Made by a program: the position numbers and the translations under genes. Positions 1 to 4,492 of a stretch of 10,389 nt of DNA are shown here, piece after piece; the first letter of the stretch is position 1; each line of letters starts with the position of its first letter. Source of the stretch: Methanomassiliicoccaceae archaeon UBA71 (lineage in GTDB: Archaea > Thermoplasmatota > Thermoplasmata > Methanomassiliicoccales > Methanomethylophilaceae); assembly GCA_002504405.1 (NCBI GenBank), contig DARO01000002.1:24852-35240 (forward strand). Reading direction: 5' to 3'. The notes beneath the pieces are model-generated. The model worked only from the letters and a program-made list of their open reading frames with translations. It was not told where the DNA came from and did not search any database.

Positions 1-28
1 GTTTGGGTTAAGGGGTTTGATATAAGCC

Positions 29-1222
29 TTATGCTTCGGCGACCGGCTCCTCGTTCTTGATGAAGTCCACATCGTCGGTTGCGAATCCGTCGATATCGCC
101 GCGCGTGAGCTTGACGATGACACCGATGATGGCTCCGGTGATGAGGGTCAGAGCGAACACGATGACAGCCATGCCGAGACTGGCGATGCTGCCGACCGCG
201 ATGCACACGAAGATGGCACCCATCCATCCACCGACACCGTGCAGGTTGTGGACACCCATCACATCGAGCACTCCGATCTTGCTGCAGAACCAGGGCTGCA
301 GGTAGATGAAGCACAGGGCGGAGACCGCTCCGGCGATGACTCCGATCAGCAGGGCTCCCCAAGGTCCGACGGACAGCAGGGGCGCTCCGATGGCGACAGG
401 ACCGCAAAGCATGGCGTACGTGTATGTCAGTGGGTTGACCTTGCCCTGGCAGAGCATGCACACGGCGTAGGCGCTGATGACGGATCCGATACCGGCCATG
501 TAGCAGGTGATGGTTCCCCATGTGATGTTCTCCAGAGGCTGGAGGGAGGTCACGAAGGAGGGCCAGAGCATCCAGAGGAGCATACTGGCGAGCCAGACGA
601 ACGTGACGCTGTGGGTTGTTGTGTACATGGGCTCGTCGAATGCGCGCTTCTCCCTGATACCGAGGGCGACTCCGAGACCGAAGTACGCGGCGCACATGTG
701 GACGAGGATGGATCCTCCGGGGTCGGTGGCTGTTCCGAATCCGAGATCCTGGACGAGAAGCCACTCTACCAGTGCGTAGACGAATGCGAACCCTACACCC
801 ACCAAGAGGTACTGCCACATCCTGACCGTTCCTAGGAACACTCCTATCGCAATCACCACGGTGATGGAGCAGATGACGGCACGGATCAGCAGGGCCTGGT
901 TCCAGGCCTCATCGAAGTAGAACTGCTGGATCCCGAGATACACTACGAAGCTAGCTGCGGCGGAGAGGAGAACCGCCAGGGCCACACCCCACTCGTACTT
1001 CTTGATGAAGATCATCAGGAATGCGACAAGCATCAGCATGAACCAAATATCCAGATTCTTACCGAACTGGAGCTCCTCCAGAAGGAGACCGTCTCCCGCC
1101 ATGGGAGTGAGGAGGTCCCCGTTGGCAACAACGCCGGCCTGGGTCTCACCATACAGCAGGTATACGATGATGGCGAGCATTACGACCAGGGCTGCCAGTA
1201 TCATTATTTGCTTTTTTTCCAT
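29..1222 (-). CDS. Amt/Rh-family ammonium (methylammonium) channel, Rh-like
   Basis: A 397-residue polytopic membrane protein with about 11-12 hydrophobic segments. It should conduct NH3/NH4+ or methylammonium across the cytoplasmic membrane. Family marks are HMCAAYFGLGVALG (residues 175-188), LLWMLWPSF (215-223) and GVHNLHGVGG (323-332). The two pore histidines of the Amt/Rh fold are probably His175 and His325. The WPSF block, the AYFGL block and the HNLHG block resemble Rh glycoproteins more than bacterial AmtB, and the extra N-terminal hydrophobic segment also fits the 12-helix Rh layout. I chose the start at 1222 rather than an upstream ATG at 1243, because GGAGGGG sits 7 bases before it. 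That ATG shares its A with the TAA stop of the upstream corrinoid gene (TAATG), so translation is probably coupled. The acidic C-terminal tail is cytoplasmic by family analogy. The Amt/Rh call is secure; Rh versus Amt and the true substrate are inference. Confidence 0.9.
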   Translation of the reverse strand: MEKKQIMILAALVVMLAIIVYLLYGETQAGVVANGDLLTPMAGDGLLLEELQFGKNLDIWFMLMLVAFLMIFIKKYEWGVALAVLLSAAASFVVYLGIQQFYFDEAWNQALLIRAVICSITVVIAIGVFLGTVRMWQYLLVGVGFAFVYALVEWLLVQDLGFGTATDPGGSILVHMCAAYFGLGVALGIREKRAFDEPMYTTTHSVTFVWLASMLLWMLWPSFVTSLQPLENITWGTITCYMAGIGSVISAYAVCMLCQGKVNPLTYTYAMLCGPVAIGAPLLSVGPWGALLIGVIAGAVSALCFIYLQPWFCSKIGVLDVMGVHNLHGVGGWMGAIFVCIAVGSIASLGMAVIVFALTLITGAIIGVIVKLTRGDIDGFATDDVDFIKNEEPVAEA

Positions 1223-1917
1223 TATGAATCCCCTCCTGTGCAATGCACAGGCGTGCGCGCAGGCCTTTGGTCCGCCGTCTCATCCAGCAGACCGTTGACC
1301 AGCCTGACGATTTCGGATCCGGATGACGAGTAGCCGTCCCCTCCGATCTCCTCCACCCACTCCCTGCTGCAGGGCGCGCCGCCGAAGATGGTCAGCACGG
1401 GGATGCCCTCCCCGCGGATCCTCTCCACGACGCCCTTCTGCCTGATGAGAGTTGTCGTCATCAGCGCCGAGCCGCCGACTATGTCGGCGTCGTAGTCTTT
1501 CGCGGCCTTCGCGAACATATCCGGGGATACATCCGGTCCGAGGTCGATCACGTTGTAGCCCGCCCCGCGCAGCATTGCGCAGCAGACGTTCTTCCCGATC
1601 TCGTGTATATCCCCTTGAACGGTCCCCATAATCACCGTGCCGCGGTACACGCGGCCGTCCGATTCCACCAGAGGCCTGATCTTGTCGAGGGCCTCCTCCA
1701 TGGTCTTCGACGCCATTATCACCTGCGGGAGGTAGATCTTGGCCTCGTTGAACATGTCGCTGATGGTCTCCATTCCCTTCCCAAGTCCTTGAGACACAAT
1801 AACGTCGAACGGTATCCCGGCGGCGATGGCATCATCTACGCTACGCTGCATCAGGTCGTGGTCCCACGTTTCAACGGACCTCTTCAGGTTGTGGAGGATG
1901 GTTTCGTTCTTGGACAT
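1222..1917 (-). CDS. Methyltransferase cognate corrinoid protein (MtbC/MttC/MtmC-like)
   Basis: A 231-residue cytoplasmic cobamide carrier. In this family a substrate-specific methyltransferase loads a methyl group on the corrinoid cobalt and a second enzyme passes it to coenzyme M. An N-terminal helical cap (about 1-85, including QGLGKGME and IYLPQVIMAS) precedes a Rossmann B12-binding domain (about 92-212). The cobalt-ligand motif D-x-H-x-x-G is intact at Asp103-His105-Gly108, followed by GGSALMTTT (148-156) and GGAPCS (179-184). I prefer the start at 1917 over 1944: GGAGGG lies just upstream, and the TATA box at 1968-1975 predicts transcription from about 1945, leaving a leader of about 28 bases. 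A polar tail of about 20 residues follows the fold; its last codons carry the ribosome binding site of the downstream channel gene. No methyltransferase gene lies in the window, so the methyl donor (mono-, di- or trimethylamine, methanol or other) cannot be named. Confidence 0.92.
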   Translation of the reverse strand: MSKNETILHNLKRSVETWDHDLMQRSVDDAIAAGIPFDVIVSQGLGKGMETISDMFNEAKIYLPQVIMASKTMEEALDKIRPLVESDGRVYRGTVIMGTVQGDIHEIGKNVCCAMLRGAGYNVIDLGPDVSPDMFAKAAKDYDADIVGGSALMTTTLIRQKGVVERIRGEGIPVLTIFGGAPCSREWVEEIGGDGYSSSGSEIVRLVNGLLDETADQRPARTPVHCTGGDS

Positions 1918-1965
1918 ATGCCCTCCTTGCCTTACGGCGGGCATGAGAAGAAGATGCCTTTAGAT

Positions 1966-1977
1966 GGTATATAAGGC
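1966..1977 (-). promoter_or_regulatory. TATA box of the corrinoid-channel operon
   Basis: On the minus strand the sequence reads GCCTTATATACC, a close match to the archaeal TTTAWATA box. It lies about 50 bases before the preferred start codon at 1917. Transcription starting about 25 bases downstream would give a short leader that just contains the GGAGGG ribosome binding site. Confidence 0.7.
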
Positions 1978-2141
1978 AGAACGGTTGTGCCCGAAAATAG
2001 TACACATAATTGCCGACGGTAGGTCCGCTCGGAACCGTCAAGAAAGCCCGACGGCGTTTCCCGCGGACGTCCGGGAGTCGATTCTTTCGTACAATCTTAT
2101 TTAATGATTTCGTTAAACACCTATATGCTGGATGAACCCCC

Positions 2142-2172
2142 TTTTACTTTTATTATAATAATATAGATATAT
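2142..2172 (+). promoter_or_regulatory. Likely A/T-rich promoter of the zinc-ribbon/SHOCT gene
   Basis: A run of almost pure A and T with several overlapping TATA-like matches, the strongest such block before the plus-strand gene. Transcription would begin near 2175-2190 and give a leader of roughly 130 bases that starts with the hairpin at 2182-2231. The exact box cannot be picked by eye. Confidence 0.45.
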
Positions 2173-2181
2173 GGGCGGGCG

Positions 2182-2231
2182 GGAGCCGGACATCGACCCA
2201 TCCAACGGCGTTAAACCGGGATGTCCTCTCC
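2182..2231 (+). promoter_or_regulatory. Leader hairpin upstream of the zinc-ribbon/SHOCT gene
   Basis: The left arm GGAGccGGACATC (2182-2194) pairs with the right arm GATGTCCtCTCC (2220-2231): 7 bp, a small 2x1 internal loop, then 4 bp, around a 25-base loop. It sits immediately after the predicted transcription start, so it would be the 5' end of the mRNA. It could be a leader element or a DNA dyad bound by a regulator. Confidence 0.4.
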
Positions 2232-2315
2232 ATCCAACAAGGCGGCAGCATCCGCCCGGAACGTAGCGACCATGGGAAGGGTTAAACGCATCGAGATTCA
2301 TCCGAATCCGATTGC

Positions 2316-2645
2316 ATGTCGGAGATCTGCAGCATGTGCGGGCGGAAGATCCGCCTCAAGAAGACCAGCGTCCGCGACGGGTACATCTGCGGGGGATGCC
2401 TGGACAGGCTCTCCATAAACCTGTACACCAAGAAGGACCAGTACACCGGGCCGGAGCTCCTGGAGCTCCTGAAGCCGTTGGAGGCGAAGGCTGAGTCCAG
2501 GATGGCGGAGGTCAGCCTCAACCCGTTCGCCAAGAAGGGCGATGACAAGTTCGACGAGGTCAGGAAGTACAAGGAGCTCCTCGACCAGGGGATCATCACC
2601 GAGGAGGAGTACGAGGCCAAGAGGAAGGAGCTGCTGGGCGTCTGA
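2316..2645 (+). CDS. Small zinc-ribbon (DUF4428-like) plus SHOCT-domain protein
   Basis: A 109-residue soluble protein. The N-terminus has two CxxC pairs, Cys5/Cys8 and Cys25/Cys28, separated by a basic stretch and a DGYICGGC turn, which looks like the short zinc ribbons of the DUF4428 type. A charged linker follows. The C-terminus (about 77-108, KYKELLDQGIITEEEYEAKR) is a textbook SHOCT domain, a short helical oligomerisation module. The function is unknown; family knowledge supports only metal binding and self-association. The start is fixed by a TAA stop 33 bases upstream in frame and the absence of another ATG between; there is no good ribosome binding site, so initiation may depend on leader structure. 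The gene stands alone: its upstream neighbour is divergent and its downstream neighbour converges on it. A terminator-like hairpin follows the stop. Confidence 0.88.
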   Translation: MSEICSMCGRKIRLKKTSVRDGYICGGCLDRLSINLYTKKDQYTGPELLELLKPLEAKAESRMAEVSLNPFAKKGDDKFDEVRKYKELLDQGIITEEEYEAKRKELLGV

Positions 2646-2663
2646 TGGCCTGGTACCTTCTTC

Positions 2664-2705
2664 CGGGCGCAGCGCCCGTCCATAATCAGATTCTATTATT
2701 ATTCT
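2664..2705 (+). terminator. Terminator after the zinc-ribbon/SHOCT gene
   Basis: CGGGCGCAGCGCCCG (2664-2678) folds into a stem of about 6 bp with a CAG loop. A T-rich stretch (2691-2705) follows about 12 bases later, as in archaeal T-rich termination. It lies 19 bases after the TGA stop, in the gap between convergent genes. Confidence 0.55.
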
Positions 2706-2721
2706 ATATATAAGGGGAAGG

Positions 2722-2741
2722 GCGGCCCCGCACGGGGCCGC
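2722..2741 (-). terminator. Hairpin terminator of the flavodiiron gene
   Basis: GCGGCCCCG and CGGGGCCGC are perfectly complementary 9-base arms around CA, realistically about 7 bp with a 6-base loop. The structure lies 10 bases downstream of the minus-strand stop codon. On that strand it is followed by CCCTTCCCCTTATATATAG, a pyrimidine- and T-rich tract. Confidence 0.65.
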
Positions 2742-2751
2742 TTGTACGTTC

Positions 2752-3966
2752 TCAGATGGAGGCGGCGATGTCGTCCGCCAGCTTCTCGAGCTCGGCGACC
2801 TGCTCGTCCGACAGCGAGGACTTCAGCACCAGGGTCTCCCCGACCTTGGTCATATCCTTCATCGCGGACAGGCGCTCCTCCATGATCCTCGCGGACTGGG
2901 GGACCCAGGACCCGTTGCCTATCACGGAGTACCCCCTGTTCTGCACCGCCATGATCGACATGTCCTCGATGACGGCGGACATGGTGGGGTGGAGGTTGTT
3001 GTTGTAGGTGGTGGCGGCGAGGACAATGTTGGAGAACCTGAATGCGTCGGCCACTATGTACGAGGGATGGACGCGGGTGGCGTCGTGGACGGCGACGTTG
3101 GCGACGTCCCTCTCCTTCAGGAGGATGGCGAGCCTGTCCGCCACGGCGGCCGTGTTCCCGTACATGGACGTGTACGCGATGACCACGCCGCGCTCCTCGG
3201 GCTGGTAGGTGCTCCAGAGGCCGTACTTGCCGAGGATGTACCCGAGGTCCTCCCTCCAGATGGGCCCGTGCAGGGGGCAGATCATCCCAATGTCCACGCC
3301 CTCCAGCTTCTTGAACGCCCTCTGGACGTTCGCCCCGTACTTCCCGACGATGTTGGCGTAGTACCTGCGGGCCTCGTCGAGGTAGACGCGGTCGAAGTCG
3401 GCCTCGTCGGCGAAGAGCGCGCCGGACAGCGCCCCGAACGTGCCGAACGCGTCGGCGGAGAACAGGATGCGGTCGTCGACGTCGTAGGTGAACATGACCT
3501 CCGGCCAGTGGACCATGGGAGCGAACACGAACCTGAGCCTCTTGCCGCAGACCTCCAGCTCCTGGCCGTCGGTGACGACTATCCTGTTCTCGGGGACCAT
3601 GTGGTAGAAGTTCTGCATCATATCGAAGGTCTTCTCATTGCCGATGACCGTGACGTCCGGCCAGGTCTCCAGGACCTGGGAGATGCATGCGCCGTGGTCG
3701 GGCTCCATGTGGTCGATGATCATGTAGTCCAGCTTCCTGTCTCCGAGGGCGGAGCGGAGCTTCCTCCAGAACCTGGAGGCCACGGAGGAGTCGCAGGTGT
3801 CGAGGAGGCAGGTGCCCTCTCCGGTTATCAGGTAGCTGTTGTAAGAGACCCCCTCGGGGATCGGGAAGGCGCCCTCGAATATGGATGCGGTGCGGTCGTC
3901 GGCGCCGATCCACTGGATCCCGTCGGCTATCGTCACTGCGGAGTCGATGTGTGTCATGAGCCGCAT
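2752..3966 (-). CDS. fprA: Flavodiiron protein, F420H2 oxidase type (FprA-like)
   Basis: A 404-residue cytoplasmic enzyme of the class A flavodiiron family. In methanogens these proteins reduce O2 to water with electrons from reduced F420, protecting the cell from oxygen; some relatives reduce NO. The metallo-beta-lactamase-like domain (about 1-255) has the full diiron set: His86-x-Glu88-x-Asp90-His91 (in DHMEPDHG), His153 (MVHWPE), Asp172 (SADAFG) and His233 (LHGPIW). A flavodoxin domain (about 260-404) opens with TSMYGNT (266-272), the FMN phosphate loop. There is no C-terminal rubredoxin or reductase extension, so the length matches the archaeal two-domain form. The start is uncertain between Met1 (3966) and Met4 (3957): neither has a clear ribosome binding site, and both allow the family-typical N-terminus. 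The gene seems monocistronic, with a TATA-like box at 4064-4073 and a hairpin terminator. Electron donor specificity is inferred. Confidence 0.94.
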   Translation of the reverse strand: MRLMTHIDSAVTIADGIQWIGADDRTASIFEGAFPIPEGVSYNSYLITGEGTCLLDTCDSSVASRFWRKLRSALGDRKLDYMIIDHMEPDHGACISQVLETWPDVTVIGNEKTFDMMQNFYHMVPENRIVVTDGQELEVCGKRLRFVFAPMVHWPEVMFTYDVDDRILFSADAFGTFGALSGALFADEADFDRVYLDEARRYYANIVGKYGANVQRAFKKLEGVDIGMICPLHGPIWREDLGYILGKYGLWSTYQPEERGVVIAYTSMYGNTAAVADRLAILLKERDVANVAVHDATRVHPSYIVADAFRFSNIVLAATTYNNNLHPTMSAVIEDMSIMAVQNRGYSVIGNGSWVPQSARIMEERLSAMKDMTKVGETLVLKSSLSDEQVAELEKLADDIAASI

Positions 3967-4063
3967 GAGAGACGGGACGGTTAAGAAGTTGACGATTGCC
4001 GGCTCGGATGCGGTGCGGGTCGGCTGCCTGGTTTGTACATCCTCCGACCAACCATCCTCAGAG

Positions 4064-4073
4064 CTTTAAATAG
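4064..4073. promoter_or_regulatory. TATA box, possibly used in both directions
   Basis: CTTTAAATAG contains a perfect plus-strand TTTAAATA; because TTTAAA is a palindrome it reads CTATTTAAAG on the minus strand. In the minus direction it would start the flavodiiron mRNA near 4043 with a leader of about 75 bases. In the plus direction it would start an RNA near 4095. No other good box precedes the flavodiiron gene. Confidence 0.5.
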
Positions 4074-4094
4074 TGAGGAGTGGTCGTTTGCATT

Positions 4095-4170
4095 ACGGGT
4101 ATTGAAAGGAGGCCCGCATTGGAGAGGAGCGCGTCAGCGCGCGGCTTGTACAGCCGTCGACACTGATTCG
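4095..4170 (+). other. Possible short transcript between twin promoters
   Basis: If the first plus-strand box is active, this segment starts its RNA. It carries AAAGGAGG (4105-4112), a very good ribosome binding site, followed 6 bases later by a TTG that opens a 15-codon frame (4119-4166, stop TGA). A hairpin GCGCG-TCAG-CGCGC lies at 4129-4142. A micro-peptide or leader peptide is conceivable, but with such a short frame the evidence is thin. Confidence 0.2.
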
Positions 4171-4173
4171 GTC

Positions 4174-4184
4174 AGCTTTAAATA
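4174..4184 (+). promoter_or_regulatory. Second TATA box, upstream of structured leader and surface gene
   Basis: AGCTTTAAATA repeats exactly the 11 bases found at 4062-4072, and its TTTAAATA core (4177-4184) matches the archaeal consensus perfectly. Transcription should begin near 4204-4208, exactly at the foot of the hairpin at 4204-4235. It is the best promoter candidate for whatever is transcribed into the 4493 gene. Confidence 0.6.
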
Positions 4185-4203
4185 CGGACCCTAGATACAC
4201 CCG

Positions 4204-4441
4204 TTGACCGAATAGGCTAAGCCTATAGCGGTCGAGTCACCGGCGGTCGGACCCGAGGGCGCTGAGGGCTGAGGATGGGGCATTGGATCGGGCGGATCGG
4301 AAAGCGTTCCGCCATCTATAGTTCTGTGCTCTGCTTCGAGATGCTCCCGATGAGGGTCCTCTGGCGGTAAACAACGCGGACGCTTCGGGGGGTGGTCGCG
4401 GAGGATCCGTGGTCCAAGGCTGAGAACAGCTTTGGGCCGCG
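4204..4441 (+). ncRNA. Candidate structured RNA or long structured 5' leader
   Basis: Three stems can be drawn by eye. First, 4204-4210 with 4229-4235 (7 bp, one G-U) enclosing ATAGGC-TAA-GCCTAT (4212-4226). Second, GGCGGA/TCCGCC (4291-4296 and 4308-4313), which competes with an inner CGGAA-AGCG-TTCCG. Third, a 15-bp stem (4408-4422 with 4427-4441), closed by the loop AGAA and containing three G-U wobbles and no mismatch. G-U pairs preserve pairing only in RNA, so selection as RNA is plausible. The predicted transcription start coincides with the first stem. The RNA may be independent, ending near 4441, or may be the leader of the surface-protein gene 52 bases further on. I recognise no known RNA family. 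Confidence 0.4.
4408..4441 (+). repeat. 15-bp hairpin with three G-U wobbles
   Basis: CGTGGTCCAAGGCTG (4408-4422), loop AGAA (4423-4426), CAGCTTTGGGCCGCG (4427-4441). All fifteen positions pair when three G-U pairs are allowed. It is the most stable element in the region. It is not followed by a T-run, so a classical terminator is unlikely. Confidence 0.6.
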
Positions 4442-4492
4442 ATTGACTATGAAACGGCCTCCAAACCCGCTGTCGTCCGAGCAAAGGAGCAG

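Larger units (their letters stand above)
1918..2315. other. Divergent intergenic region with dyads
   Basis: This 398-base region separates two divergent genes and shows no convincing ORF. Beyond the minus-strand TATA box it has two dyads upstream of that promoter: GACGGT/ACCGTC (2015-2020 and 2034-2039) with a weaker inner TCC/GGA pair, and the 10-base palindrome CGGACGTCCG (2064-2073). An A/T block (2142-2172) and a leader hairpin (2182-2231) belong to the plus-strand gene. The nonamer CCATCCAAC occurs twice (2199-2207 and 2230-2238). The dyads could be operator sites, but their role is a guess. Confidence 0.5.
3967..4492. other. Long intergenic region without a convincing protein gene
   Basis: This 526-base region separates the flavodiiron gene from the divergent surface-protein gene. 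It contains two TTTAAATA boxes, several stable hairpins and short ORFs only. The longest minus-strand reading frames here have no family signature. The region past 4204 looks like structured RNA rather than coding sequence. I saw no tRNA cloverleaf and none of the conserved cores of 5S rRNA, SRP RNA or RNase P RNA. Confidence 0.6.

Noticed and set aside
1918..1944. Upstream ATG for the corrinoid gene at 1944
   Set aside because: It would sit essentially at the predicted transcription start and lacks a good ribosome binding site; the ATG at 1917 follows GGAGGG and matches the usual N-terminus.
2113..2301. 62-codon minus-strand frame in the divergent intergenic region
   Set aside because: It runs through the A/T-rich promoter block and has no family-like sequence.
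2989..3984. 331-codon plus-strand frame opposite the flavodiiron gene
   Set aside because: The opposite strand has every flavodiiron metal ligand; this frame is a Gly/Val/Asp-rich shadow.
4190..4240. 5S rRNA-like start (ACACCCGTT followed later by AAGCCTA)
   Set aside because: Only short matches. The conserved 5S loops with CCGAAC and the closing arms are absent.
4204..4441. SRP RNA, RNase P RNA, tRNA or box C/D RNA
   Set aside because: I did not find the SRP helix 8 core, the RNase P GGAAAGTCC-type core, a cloverleaf, or a proper pair of C and D boxes; a lone CGATGA plus CTGA is not enough.
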